Below are positions 8,698 through 18,087 of a stretch of 64,000 nucleotides of DNA, one piece after another. The stretch's first letter is position 1; every line of letters begins with the position of its first letter. The DNA comes from Thermomicrobium sp. CFH 73360 (GTDB taxonomy: Bacteria > Chloroflexota > Chloroflexia > Thermomicrobiales > Thermomicrobiaceae). The stretch is from assembly GCF_023806465.1 (NCBI RefSeq), contig NZ_JAMSLS010000002.1:248001-312000 (forward strand). The letters are read 5' to 3'. The notes below the pieces were generated by a model. It had not been told where the DNA came from, did no database searches, and saw only the letters and a list, made by a program, of their open reading frames with translations. The translations under genes were made by a program, and so were the position numbers.

Positions 8698-9854
8698 ACC
8701 GTTTCTCCTCCTCGCTCTCCCAACCGCTGCTCACTGAGGGCACGGTAGACCGCGGCAGTCTCCCGTGCTGTTCGCTCCCACGTGAACTGCCGTGCACGCT
8801 CCCGTCCCGCCTGCGCGAGCACTCGGCGACGCTCTTCATCCATCACGAGCGATTGGATCGCCGCTGCGATGGCCAGGGGATCGGTCGGCTCAACCAGGAC
8901 TGCCGCATCACCAGCGACTTCGGGAAGTGCCGAGCAGTTCGACGTGATGACTGGTGTCTCACACGCCATCGCCTCGAGTACCGGCAGGCCGAACCCCTCA
9001 TAGAGCGATGGATAGATGAAGATCGTCGCCGCGCTGTACCAATAGCGGAGTTCCTCAGGTGGCACGTAGCCGGTGAACCGCACACGTCGGGCAAGTCCCA
9101 GATCCTCGACGCGCCGATAAATCGGGCTGTCCAGCCAGCCGGCTGCTCCGACGACGAACAGTGGCCAAGGGAACTCCGGTCCGAGCTGGGCGAATGCCTC
9201 CAGGAGCGCGATCAGGTTCTTGCGCGGCTGCACTGTCCCGACAAAAAGAAGGAATCGCTCCGGTAATCCCTGCTGACCGCGCCAGCGCTCGAGTTCCGCA
9301 TCGTCGATGCGCCGCCAGTCCGCGTCGATGCCGTTTGGGATCGTCGATATCCGTTCCGGAGCAATCCCGTACGTCCGTACGACATCACGCCGCGTCGTCT
9401 CCGAAACCGCGATCACCCGCCGGGCGCGTCGGACACTGAGCCCTGTCAGCAACCGGAGATACCAGCGCTTCGCGGCCGGATAATGCTCAGGGAAATACAC
9501 GAAGGCAAGATCATGCACCGTCACCACGCCGGGTGGCGCGAGCGCCAGTGGCAACACATGAACGGGGCCGTGGATCACGGTACAGTCACGCGTCGCCCAC
9601 GGTCCGACCAGCTGCTCCCAGGCGATACGCACAGATGGCCGCTCGGTCGGCCAGTGTGTGACACGCCAGGCGACGGCAGGCGGGAACTCCGCGTGCGCAG
9701 CCCGCCAGACTGTGCGCGAGGTGTAGGCGATCATTTCGAGATCGGGTGCGACCGCTGGGAGATACTGAAGCAACGCCTCGATGTACCGGCTGACGCCGGC
9801 ACGCCGGTAGGTCGCTTGGCGACTTAGCAACGAAGCTAAGAGTCCAACGCGCAC
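8694..9854 (-). CDS. glycosyltransferase family 4 (GT-B fold)
   Basis: Retaining GT-B glycosyltransferase, probably nucleotide-sugar dependent. The N-terminal acceptor domain has RRAGVSRYIEALL near residue 20 and TVHDLAF near 118. The C-terminal donor domain shows FVGTVQPRKNL near 205, SLYEGFGLPVLEAMACETPVI near 290 (the EX7E donor motif) and ALPEVAGDAAVLV near 312. GTG at 9854 follows a GGGGGG run; an in-frame GTG 12 bases upstream is possible. First gene of the minus-strand run, divergent from the helicase gene across about 120 bases. No other polysaccharide genes are close, so the product is unknown. Confidence 0.88.
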   Translation of the reverse strand: MRVGLLASLLSRQATYRRAGVSRYIEALLQYLPAVAPDLEMIAYTSRTVWRAAHAEFPPAVAWRVTHWPTERPSVRIAWEQLVGPWATRDCTVIHGPVHVLPLALAPPGVVTVHDLAFVYFPEHYPAAKRWYLRLLTGLSVRRARRVIAVSETTRRDVVRTYGIAPERISTIPNGIDADWRRIDDAELERWRGQQGLPERFLLFVGTVQPRKNLIALLEAFAQLGPEFPWPLFVVGAAGWLDSPIYRRVEDLGLARRVRFTGYVPPEELRYWYSAATIFIYPSLYEGFGLPVLEAMACETPVITSNCSALPEVAGDAAVLVEPTDPLAIAAAIQSLVMDEERRRVLAQAGRERARQFTWERTARETAAVYRALSEQRLGERGGETV

Positions 9855-9975
9855 ACAGCCCCCCACGCGATTCTACCGACCGCGAAATGCGCGTGCTGCT
9901 GCGACCGAACAGAGCGGAGAGCCTGATATACTGATGCAGATGTGGAACCGTCCAACATCCGGTTCTCGGATCCTG

Positions 9976-12807
9976 ATGATGGCAGAAACCGTTTCACTGC
10001 CGGAGAGTATCGAACAGTTCATGACGTTCTATCCGTTTCAGTTCGATCCCTTCCAGTTGCAGGCGATGCTCGCTTTTCTGGAAGGGCGATCCGTCATGGT
10101 CGCCGCGCCGACCGGGACTGGGAAGACGGTTGTTGCGGAGTTCGGGGTCTATGAGACGTTCCGGCGCGGTGCGAGGGTGATGTACACCACACCGATCAAG
10201 GCACTGAGTAACCAGAAGTTCCGCGATCTCCGAGCAATCTACGGTGAGAACGTCGGTCTTTTGACCGGGGACGTGACTGAGAACCCACGTGCGCCGATCC
10301 TGGTCATGACCACTGAGGTCCTGCGCAACATGCTGCTCCAGACGCCGTGGGAGCTGGAAAGCGTCGAGTGTGTCATCTTCGACGAAATTCACTATCTCGC
10401 CGATCCCGAGCGCGGTACGACCTGGGAAGAATCAATCATCCTCTGCCCAGAGCACATCCAACTGATTTGCCTTTCAGCGACCGTTTCCAATGCCCAAGAG
10501 ATCGCCGACTGGATCAGCCGCACGCATCGGCCAATCGAACTGATCGTCCACACGGAGCGAGCGGTGCCGCTCGCCCTCTGGTACTTCTACGATAAGAAGC
10601 TCCGTCTCGTCATCGATCACCACGGCCGGCAAGTCGCGGACTACTCAAACGTCGGCGGAGAGATCCGTGCGCTCATGAGCCGTGGCGGCCTCACTGCTGA
10701 GCGTCGGCGTGAGGCTGAAGAGGCCGAGCCACCACCCTGGGAGATTATCCAAGCCCTTGCAGCTGAGCACATGCTGCCGGCCATTTACTTCCTCTTTAAC
10801 CGCCGGGACTGTGAGGATTACGCGACGCGCCTGGCGATGATGCGCGTGAACCTGGTGCGAGATCGCACGACCCGACAACGGATCACCCAGGTCGTCGAGT
10901 CTTTTCTGGCCAGTCTCCGTCCGGAAGACCGCGAACTTGGGCAAGTACAGACAATCGTCCAGCTCGCGAACAAAGGGATCGGCTTCCACCATGCCGGGTT
11001 ACTCCCGGTGCTGAAACAACTCGTGGAGGTGCTCTTCACCGAGGGGTTAATGAAGGTCGTCTTCGCGACCGAAACGCTGGCCCTCGGAGTCAACATGCCG
11101 GCACGGACCGTCGTTATCGGCCGCATGACCAAATGGGACGGCCGCCGAAGGCGTCTCTTGACCCCCAATGAGTTCCAGCAGATGGCCGGCCGGGCTGGTC
11201 GCCGCGGTATCGACGAGCGCGGCAATATCATCGTCCCGTACAGCCCCTGGATCACCTTCAAGGAAGTACTGGCCGTTGCGACTGGGGAACTCGAGCCGGT
11301 TCGTTCCGCGTTCACCATTCGTTACAACACGGTACTCAACCTCTGGGATCCACCCCGCGGCGACCGCGTCCGCCAGCTCTTCCAGGAGAGTCTTGCGCAG
11401 TACCAGGCGGCGCAGCGCGTCCGCATGCTTGAAGAAGAAATCCTGGAAATCGGTCGAGAAATCGAGGCGATTCCGCGCGGATGCCTCATTGGTCTTGATG
11501 GAGACGAACTCCTGTATGACTATCGCAACGTCGTCGCCCAGCTCAACCACGCCAAGAGTCAGGAACGGCATCTTGAGCACGATCTGGCACAACTGATGGC
11601 CGACCTCGACGATCGCCCCTGGGCGGTTCCTGCTCGCCCCGTCCTTCGGCGCTTGATCCGCGAAATGGCTCCAGGCACGCCGTTGCATACCCGCGAGCGG
11701 GGCTGGGTGCTGTTCCTGAATCGGCTCCCCTACGGCGGGATCGCGCTCGTCCTGACACGCGAGGGTGCGGCCGAGCTCCTCACCGAATATCGGCAGATCG
11801 ACTATGTCCCGCACGATATCGAACCGGTACCAGTACCGGAGGCGCTCGCCCAGCTGTCCGAGCCAGTCAGCGACGTGCGTGGAATGGTGAGCGATGAAGC
11901 GCTCGCTGCGATTTGGCACGCCGTCGATCAGCGAGAGCTCCCCAATCTCGACGCCATGCTCGCCGAGTACCGTCGCCAGCTCGAGGAGCGGATGGCACCA
12001 GAGCGGCGCCGGCTTGAAGAACGGCTCAGCGCTGTCCGACAAGCGGTCCACGAGTTGACCCAGCAGCGCTTCCAGCATCTTTGCCACGCTTGCCACCGGC
12101 GCAAGGAACATCAGCGCAACCTCCAACGCATTGCTCGGCTCGAGCAGGAGCGCGCCGAACGAGAAACCCAACTTGGGCGCGAGATCGCTGCCGAGGAGCG
12201 GCGTATCCGCGAACTCCTGCGTGGTATCCGGAATGTGCTCGAGTATTTCGGCTATTTGCACCGAGGGTATCCGACCAACAAGGCTGATACCTTGGCGGAC
12301 ATCTTTGACACCAATGGACTGATTCTCTGTGAGATGATCGACCGAGACTTCTTCAAGGGGCTCGATCCCCCGGATATCGCTGAGGTCTTCTCCTGGTTTG
12401 CCTTCGACCGAGAGGCACGCTTCGCCAATCACTTCACGCTACCCACGAAGCTTGTGCTCCTCCGACGCCGGCTGGAGAGTTTGGAGCAGGAGGTCTTCGA
12501 GATCGAGCGGCGCAACGGTCTGGCGCTCTCGACCGGTCACCACGAAGGGTTCTACGGCGCAATGCGCGCGTGGTGCAACGGCGCCACGATGGCGGAACTC
12601 ATCGAGCTGATTGAACTCAGCGAGGGCGATCTCGTGCTGACCTTTAACAAGACGCTCGACTTGATGCGACAAGTCCGCGAGATGCTGGAGAAACTCTACC
12701 CCGATCATCCGCTGCGCTGGTCTATCGCAGCGGCCGAAGCTCTCGCTCGCCGCGACATCATCGAGCAGTCGCTCATGATTGGATTGTTACCCCCCGTCGG
12801 CACATGA
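9976..12807 (+). CDS. Ski2-like DExH-box RNA helicase
   Basis: Superfamily 2 ATP-dependent helicase related to yeast Ski2/Mtr4, expected in RNA unwinding or decay. Counted from an upstream in-frame ATG at 9934: APTGTGKT (Walker A) at residues 58-65, FDEIHYL (DExH, motif II) near 150, LSATV (motif III) near 180, FHHAGLLP near 350, and QMAGRAGRRG (motif VI) near 415. A long helical middle section and a C-terminal DSHCT-like domain (DFFKGLDPPDIAEVFSW to the end) follow. The start is uncertain: 9934, 9976 and 9979 are all ATG. TATACT at 9927-9932 looks like a -10 box, which favours the start at 9976. The 3' end overlaps lipB by 35 bases, tail to tail. Confidence 0.93.
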   Translation: MMAETVSLPESIEQFMTFYPFQFDPFQLQAMLAFLEGRSVMVAAPTGTGKTVVAEFGVYETFRRGARVMYTTPIKALSNQKFRDLRAIYGENVGLLTGDVTENPRAPILVMTTEVLRNMLLQTPWELESVECVIFDEIHYLADPERGTTWEESIILCPEHIQLICLSATVSNAQEIADWISRTHRPIELIVHTERAVPLALWYFYDKKLRLVIDHHGRQVADYSNVGGEIRALMSRGGLTAERRREAEEAEPPPWEIIQALAAEHMLPAIYFLFNRRDCEDYATRLAMMRVNLVRDRTTRQRITQVVESFLASLRPEDRELGQVQTIVQLANKGIGFHHAGLLPVLKQLVEVLFTEGLMKVVFATETLALGVNMPARTVVIGRMTKWDGRRRRLLTPNEFQQMAGRAGRRGIDERGNIIVPYSPWITFKEVLAVATGELEPVRSAFTIRYNTVLNLWDPPRGDRVRQLFQESLAQYQAAQRVRMLEEEILEIGREIEAIPRGCLIGLDGDELLYDYRNVVAQLNHAKSQERHLEHDLAQLMADLDDRPWAVPARPVLRRLIREMAPGTPLHTRERGWVLFLNRLPYGGIALVLTREGAAELLTEYRQIDYVPHDIEPVPVPEALAQLSEPVSDVRGMVSDEALAAIWHAVDQRELPNLDAMLAEYRRQLEERMAPERRRLEERLSAVRQAVHELTQQRFQHLCHACHRRKEHQRNLQRIARLEQERAERETQLGREIAAEERRIRELLRGIRNVLEYFGYLHRGYPTNKADTLADIFDTNGLILCEMIDRDFFKGLDPPDIAEVFSWFAFDREARFANHFTLPTKLVLLRRRLESLEQEVFEIERRNGLALSTGHHEGFYGAMRAWCNGATMAELIELIELSEGDLVLTFNKTLDLMRQVREMLEKLYPDHPLRWSIAAAEALARRDIIEQSLMIGLLPPVGT

Positions 12808-13501
12808 GCCGGGGGCGTACCGAAGCGAGTGAGTCGACCGGCTCTGGATCGAGCCAGACCTCCCGCTGGAAACGGCGCGCAAAGGCGGCCAACCAGTGGT
12901 GGAGAACCTCGTCGAGTTCGACCCGGTACCCAAGAAGTCGCGCCAGCGAAGTCACACCTCGGTCGGGAATCCCACACGGCACGATCCACCCGAATGGTTC
13001 CAGGTCGGTCGTGACGTTGAAGGCGAACCCGTGATAGGTAACGCCGTGGTGGATCGCGATTCCGATGGCAGCAACCTTCTCGTGACCAACCCAGACACCC
13101 GGATGCGCCGGGTCCAATACCCCCCGGATCCCATAAGTCGCCAGCACGTCGAGGATTGTTCCCTCCAGTTGCTCCACGAAGCGGCGCACCCGGCGTTGTC
13201 CCTCGCCCAGGCGAAGGATGACGTAGGCAACGAGCTGCCCCGGTCCATGGTATGTCACGTCCCCACCGCGGTCAGTCACATAGTACGGAATGCCGCGCGC
13301 CGCAAGCCAATCGAGCGGGATTCGGAGGTGATGGGTACCGCCGCGCCGCCCCGTCGTGAACGTCGGCGGGTGCTCAAGCACAAGCACAGCATCAGGTATC
13401 TCCTCGAGCCGACGAGCGCGAGCGAGCGTCCTTTGGAGGTCCCACGCGGCGCGGTAGTCGACTTGTCCGAGGCGCAGCGCAATCACTGGCTCACTTGGCA
13501 C
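12773..13501 (-). CDS. lipB: octanoyl-ACP:protein octanoyltransferase LipB
   Basis: Transfers octanoyl from ACP to lipoyl domains, the first step of endogenous lipoylation. Visible: LEHPPTFTTGRRGG near residue 50, DRGGDVTYHGPGQLVAYVI near 80 (substrate-binding region), KVAAIGIAIHHGVTYHGFAFNV near 143 containing the catalytic Lys, and PCGIPDRGVTSLARLLG near 175 containing the catalytic Cys. The GTG at 13501 is chosen because the open frame upstream lies in lipA and is not LipB-like; lipA ends within the first codons of lipB. About 242 residues, normal. Confidence 0.95.
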   Translation of the reverse strand: MPSEPVIALRLGQVDYRAAWDLQRTLARARRLEEIPDAVLVLEHPPTFTTGRRGGTHHLRIPLDWLAARGIPYYVTDRGGDVTYHGPGQLVAYVILRLGEGQRRVRRFVEQLEGTILDVLATYGIRGVLDPAHPGVWVGHEKVAAIGIAIHHGVTYHGFAFNVTTDLEPFGWIVPCGIPDRGVTSLARLLGYRVELDEVLHHWLAAFARRFQREVWLDPEPVDSLASVRPRLMCRRGVTIQS

Positions 13502-14414
13502 TGTCCCCCACTCCCTGCTGAAGCCGGCGTGCTCGGTACCGCTCGTACTGCTCTTTTGCATGATAGGACGAACGAACGAGCGGGCCGGCCTCGACGTAGA
13601 CATAACCGAGCTCTTCCTCACCGATGCGGCGCAGCTCCTCAAACTCCTCGAGCGTGTAATAGCGATGCAGTGGGTAGTGACGTGGCGTTGGCGGGAGATA
13701 CTGGCCGATGGTCAGGATCTCGACACCAACCTCGCGCAAGTCCTGCAGAACGGAGACAAGCTCGTCCCAGGTTTCCCCCATCCCTACGATCACGCCCGAT
13801 TTCAACGCAATGTCCGGATCCATCGCCCGGACCTGCCGAAAGAGTTCGAGGCTACGGCCGTAGTCGTCCCACGGCTGGATACGCCGGAAGAGGCGTGGAA
13901 CCGTCTCCACGTTGTGCGCGATCACCTCCGGTCGTGCCTCGACCACCGTACGGAGTGCCTCCCAGTTCCCCTGAAAATCCGGGATGAGGACCTCAATCCC
14001 ACAGGACGGAAGACGCGCACGGATCTCTCGGACTGTCGCGGCGAAGATCGCTGCTCCCCCGTCTGGGAGATCATCCCGGTTGACAGAGGTGATCACAGCG
14101 AAGTCCAACCCGAGTCGCTGGACTGCTTCCGCCACTCGACGCGGTTCGTCCCAGTCGACCGTACCCGTGCGCCCCCAGCGGACATTACAGAAGCGACAAG
14201 CTCGCGTGCAGCGGTCGCCCAAGATCATGAATGTGGCGGTCCGCTGATTCCAGCACTCATAGATGTTCGGGCACCGCGCCTCCTGGCAGACGGTATGGAG
14301 CCCCTCCTGGAGGACAAGACGGCGCAGTTCTACGTAGTTCGGCCCGTGCTCGCGACGCACGCGGAACCAGTCGGGCTTTTTCTGGAGGAGAATCGGCTGC
14401 CGTGCCATTGTCAT
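13491..14414 (-). CDS. lipA: lipoyl synthase LipA
   Basis: Radical SAM enzyme inserting two sulfurs into protein-bound octanoyl groups. The auxiliary cluster cysteines are in CQEARCPNIYECW near residue 40, the radical SAM cluster in DRCTRACRFCNV near 70, and the C-terminal RSSYHAKEQY supplies the conserved serine of the auxiliary cluster. The first ATG at 14414 has AGGAGG six bases upstream and overlaps the preceding acetyltransferase stop; a longer frame upstream is a shadow. About 307 residues. With lipB it provides a complete endogenous lipoylation route, relevant to the lipoate-binding proteins near 26 and 37 kb. Confidence 0.96.
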   Translation of the reverse strand: MTMARQPILLQKKPDWFRVRREHGPNYVELRRLVLQEGLHTVCQEARCPNIYECWNQRTATFMILGDRCTRACRFCNVRWGRTGTVDWDEPRRVAEAVQRLGLDFAVITSVNRDDLPDGGAAIFAATVREIRARLPSCGIEVLIPDFQGNWEALRTVVEARPEVIAHNVETVPRLFRRIQPWDDYGRSLELFRQVRAMDPDIALKSGVIVGMGETWDELVSVLQDLREVGVEILTIGQYLPPTPRHYPLHRYYTLEEFEELRRIGEEELGYVYVEAGPLVRSSYHAKEQYERYRARRLQQGVGDSAK

Positions 14415-14911
14415 TCCGCGCCTCCTTCCCCCTGTCGCGGTCGGAGCTCCAGTTCCATGAGCTGGTGCTCGATATGCCCCATGTAAAAGGGTCGCCCGAT
14501 TGGGCGGAAACCAAGTTTCTGATAGAAACCAAGTGCGTGTGTCTGTGCATTCAGAGTGACGATACGCGCTCCGTGCTCGCGGGCCCATCGAAGGAGAGAG
14601 TGCATCACTGCACGCCCGACGCCCTGACCACGATAGGGCTTACGCACCGCGACCCAGGCGATCTGCGCTTCGTCACCCCAGAGTGATACCCGCCCGGTGC
14701 CAACCGCCTGGCCGTCGATCCAGGCAAGCACGTTCAGACTGTGCTCGTCTTCCGGGAAGTCTCGTACCCAGGTCGTCAGGTGTTGCTCTTGGTCGAACAC
14801 TTCCCGCCGAATCTCGTACACCAGCTCGAGTTCTTCCGGTGTACGCACTGGCTCGACGTCTACCGCGTGCAATTCTGAGGAGAGCCGGGCATCTGGCTCA
14901 ACGCTGGTCAT
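14411..14911 (-). CDS. GNAT family N-acetyltransferase (ElaA/YjcF type)
   Basis: Predicted acetyl-CoA-dependent acetyltransferase. The acetyl-CoA loop is AVRKPYRGQGVGRAVM near residue 93; TLNAQTHALGFYQKLGFRPIG near 120 is the family's late motif. The segment EIRREVFDQEQ near 28 is typical of the small ElaA/YjcF group. 166 residues, full length. Its start overlaps argH and its stop overlaps lipA, so it is co-transcribed with them; the substrate is unknown. Confidence 0.88.
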   Translation of the reverse strand: MTSVEPDARLSSELHAVDVEPVRTPEELELVYEIRREVFDQEQHLTTWVRDFPEDEHSLNVLAWIDGQAVGTGRVSLWGDEAQIAWVAVRKPYRGQGVGRAVMHSLLRWAREHGARIVTLNAQTHALGFYQKLGFRPIGRPFYMGHIEHQLMELELRPRQGEGGAE

Positions 14912-16365
14912 GGGAATTCCTCGCTCAGCAAACGCGCGAACGCCTCATCAATGCGCTGCCGCTCCTGCTGAAGCCACCGAGCTGTGCGCTCGAGTTCGCT
15001 GCGACTCGCTTCGAGTGCCCTGGCAACATGCTCTGGCCCGGTGCCTCCTGGATGCTCTCGTGCTCGGACGGCATCCCACACCGTGCGGGGGAAGACAATC
15101 TCGGCGAGACGGGGGTGGAAGCGGACGAGCTCGTCGGCGGCTAGCTCACCAAACGTCTTCCCTTCGGCAATGCAGTAAGCGACCAGTCGGCCAACCGCCT
15201 CGTGAGCGTCGCGGAACGGCACACCGGCGCGCACAAGCGCGTCGGCGACATCTGTCGCCAACGTGAACCCTTGCTCTGCCGCCGTGTGCATTCGCCCGCG
15301 GTCGATGCGAAGCGTGCGCAGCATCGGCGGGAGCACACGGAGGAGCAGGGCGACAGTGTCCAAAGCGTCAAAGACACCTTCTTTGTCCTCTTGGAGATCC
15401 TTGTTGTAGGCGAGGGGCAAGCCTTTCACGACTGTGAGGAGGCCCATGAGGTGCCCGAAGACACGACCACTCTTGCCGCGCAAGAGCTCTGCGACATCTG
15501 GATTCTTCTTCTGCGGCATGATCGATGAGCCGGTTGCGAACGCGTCGTCGAACTCGATAAAGCCGAACTCGCTGCTTGACCAGAGCACCAGCTCCTCAGC
15601 GAGTCGCGAGAGGTGCGCCATGACAATGGCGAGGTCAGCGAGGAACTCGAGCGCGAAGTCCCGGGCAGAAACGGCATCAATGCTGTTCTCGAGGATACCG
15701 TCCATCGCCAAGAGCTCAGCGACAAACGCACGGTCGATCGGGTACGGGACACCGGCCAGCGCTCCCGAGCCAAGTGGTGAGCGGTTGACACGCCGATAAA
15801 GCTCCTGCAACCGAGCCAGGTCGCGCGCCAGCATCGCGACGTAGGCGTGCAGGTGATGAGCGAGGAGAAGCGGCTGGGCACGCTGGAGGTGCGTATATCC
15901 TGGAAGCACCACGTCGCGGTGTTCGTTAGCCAGGTCGAGCAGGGCTTGACTGGTCTCGACAATCCCCTCACCGACCTCGAGAATGGCCTCACGCATCCAG
16001 AGCCGGAAGTCCAGTGCCACCTGATCATTGCGACTGCGGGCCGTATGGAGACGCCCAGCCGCTGGGCCGATGAGCTCGCGCAGTCGGCGCTCGACACTGA
16101 GATGGATGTCTTCGTCGGCCAGGCGGAACACAAAGCGTTCCTCTTGGATCTCCTGGAGGATTACGCGGAGCCCCTGTGCAATCGCCCGAGCATCCTCCAG
16201 GGGCACAATCCCTTGCCGCGCCAGCATCGTCACGTGGGCGAGGGATCCAAGGATATCGTGCCTTGCCAAGCGACGGTCAAAGGGAAGCGACGCGTTCAGC
16301 TGGTCAACCAGCTCATGGGTCGGCTTCTGAAAGCGCCCACCCCAGAGTTTCGATCCCCCGCTCAT
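14908..16365 (-). CDS. argH: argininosuccinate lyase
   Basis: Cleaves argininosuccinate to arginine and fumarate. The 485-residue protein begins with LWGGRFQKPTHELVD, has ARSRNDQVALDFRLWMRE near 110, GYTHLQRAQPLLLAHHL near 155 and the fumarase/aspartase superfamily signature GSSIMPQKKNPDVAELLRGK near 280 with the catalytic Ser. Slightly longer than the usual 460. It overlaps the acetyltransferase gene and the DUF1385 gene by four bases each. argG is not in the window. Confidence 0.96.
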   Translation of the reverse strand: MSGGSKLWGGRFQKPTHELVDQLNASLPFDRRLARHDILGSLAHVTMLARQGIVPLEDARAIAQGLRVILQEIQEERFVFRLADEDIHLSVERRLRELIGPAAGRLHTARSRNDQVALDFRLWMREAILEVGEGIVETSQALLDLANEHRDVVLPGYTHLQRAQPLLLAHHLHAYVAMLARDLARLQELYRRVNRSPLGSGALAGVPYPIDRAFVAELLAMDGILENSIDAVSARDFALEFLADLAIVMAHLSRLAEELVLWSSSEFGFIEFDDAFATGSSIMPQKKNPDVAELLRGKSGRVFGHLMGLLTVVKGLPLAYNKDLQEDKEGVFDALDTVALLLRVLPPMLRTLRIDRGRMHTAAEQGFTLATDVADALVRAGVPFRDAHEAVGRLVAYCIAEGKTFGELAADELVRFHPRLAEIVFPRTVWDAVRAREHPGGTGPEHVARALEASRSELERTARWLQQERQRIDEAFARLLSEEFP

Positions 16366-17366
16366 TCCGCTGTCTCTTTCCCGAGGGTAATAACAGCGAT
16401 GCGTTCCGCTCCGGTGTCATCCACATCCATAACCAGCGTGCGGAGGACGGGAGCGGTGACATCATGCCCTTCCGCCACGAGAACGCGATGCAGCGCCACT
16501 ATAGCTGTCTCCAACATCGGGTCGTCCGGCTCGCGCGTGGTCAGCCGCTGCAATGCCAAGCTGGGCCACAGCACAAGACGCACCACCGGCAGATGGAACC
16601 ACCGCGCACCGAGCCGAATAAGCTCATAGGCAAGTGCCGCGATCACTGGGATCAATGCCACCCGCGAGACGACCCGCCAGACGAGTGAGGGCCAGCCGAG
16701 GAAAGCGAAGATCACGACCGAGAGGGCGACGACAATCAAGAGAAAACCCGTCCCACAGCGAGGGTGCAGCACACTCTGGGGACGTGCCCCCTCCACAGTC
16801 ATCGGGAACCCACGCTCCCAGGCGTGAATCGTCTTGTGTTCGGCACCGTGATAGCCGAAGACGCGGGCAATGTCCGGCGTCCGACCGATCAGAGCAAGAT
16901 ATCCGAGCAAAATACTGAGGCGAATCGACCCCTCGACCGCGTGGATAGCCCAAGTGGTACTGATCCACCGATCAAGTAGACTCGCAATGCCGAGCGGCAG
17001 CAAGAAGAAAAGCCCAACAGAGAGCGCAAGTGACAGAGCAACTGTGCCCCAGAGGAATCCGCGGAACGATTCAGAAGTAGAACGCTGCTCCTCGGTACTG
17101 AGCTCCGGATCATACCGGACAGCCACCTGTGCAGAAAAGACAAGCGCGCGGATACCAAGGACAAGCGTATCCCAGAGCGCAAAGACCCCTCGGACAAATG
17201 GCACGCCGCGGAGACGCGCTGCCCAACGCTGCGGATCGAGCGGCTGCTCCCAGACCGCAATCCGCCCGTCCGGTAGACGCACGGCAGTTGCCATATGGCG
17301 GACGCCGCGCATCATCACGCCTTCAAGGACTGCCTGGCCTCCGTAGATCGAGCGCTCGCCCGCCAC
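16362..17366 (-). CDS. DUF1385 family membrane protein
   Basis: Member of the DUF1385 family of unknown function, found in Firmicutes, Chloroflexi and thermophiles. Diagnostic segments are YGGQAVLEGVMMRGVRHMATAVR at the N-terminus and GYHGAEHKTIHAWERG near residue 180, followed by HPRCGTGFLLIVVALSVVIFAFLG. Four or more hydrophobic segments lie around residues 60-80, 110-160, 215-240 and 245-265, so it is an integral membrane protein. I favour the GTG at 17366 (GGGGCGAG upstream); a TTG at 17384 also fits. It heads the argH-GNAT-lipA-lipB run. Confidence 0.85.
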   Translation of the reverse strand: MAGERSIYGGQAVLEGVMMRGVRHMATAVRLPDGRIAVWEQPLDPQRWAARLRGVPFVRGVFALWDTLVLGIRALVFSAQVAVRYDPELSTEEQRSTSESFRGFLWGTVALSLALSVGLFFLLPLGIASLLDRWISTTWAIHAVEGSIRLSILLGYLALIGRTPDIARVFGYHGAEHKTIHAWERGFPMTVEGARPQSVLHPRCGTGFLLIVVALSVVIFAFLGWPSLVWRVVSRVALIPVIAALAYELIRLGARWFHLPVVRLVLWPSLALQRLTTREPDDPMLETAIVALHRVLVAEGHDVTAPVLRTLVMDVDDTGAERIAVITLGKETAE

Positions 17367-17384
17367 ATTCTCGCCCCGCAACAA

Positions 17385-18087
17385 TTCCGATACACCACGC
17401 CGATTGTATCACCTCCCGCCGGGTACGCCGGCGATGTCACCGCTCTGATCAGGTGATCCGCAGCTCAGATCGACGCGCCGGGGAGTTCCTACGCGGGCTG
17501 CTACCAGAATCATCAGAACTACGTGGCCTACCGCAGCTATGCGACCAAGTCTCTCCCCCACTCTCGACTAAAGTGATGACTCTTTGTCGCAGAGCGCGGT
17601 CGACCGAGTATTCGTCACCAGCGGTTGCCTTCACCGAGACTGCCCCTGTTTTACCACTCCGCTGATCAGTGCTCCCGGTGCAGAAACGGTGCTCGTTGTT
17701 CCGTTCTCGTAAGGCAGACTCTCCCTCGTCATCGCAGCTCTCCTCCTCCGACCGCTTGAAGGCGCTTTCTCACCACGATGCACGCCACGCGGAACAGTCC
17801 CGTTACGAACGAACCTGTGCGCACGCTATCGCTCTCCACCAACTGAGGCGCCGGCACTCGTCGCTGATTCGCCGCTCGTAGAGAGTGGTACGCTGCCGAT
17901 TGCCTCAACATCTTCCGCTGCGAAAGGCATCCGTGCTTCTGCACAGCAGACGGAGTGCACGTCCCCTCCACGCACCGTGCACCGACACAACTTGTCTTCA
18001 GACTGGGTTACCTGTTCCCGATTGCTGAACGGTGCGAAGCATGCTAGGCTACCCCCGAGGCTGGGATCTCGCGTGGGAGGGTGAACG
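17385..18087. other. intergenic stretch without a supported gene
   Basis: About 700 bases between the divergent DUF1385 and gcvPB genes. Open frames here are short and show no protein-like composition, and I found neither a gcvPA remnant nor a convincing glycine riboswitch core. It holds a candidate gcvPB promoter near its right end. Confidence 0.5.
18022..18050 (+). promoter_or_regulatory. candidate promoter for gcvPB
   Basis: TTGCTG (18022-18027) and TAGGCT (18045-18050) are separated by 17 bases, in the right place for gcvPB; GGGAGGGTG at 18074-18082 would be the ribosome-binding site. The -10 match is moderate, so this is a prediction only. Confidence 0.35.

Noticed and set aside
17841-17990. 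Possible glycine riboswitch upstream of gcvPB
   Set aside because: The stretch lacks the conserved glycine-binding core and the tandem architecture; only short G/A-rich similarity was seen.
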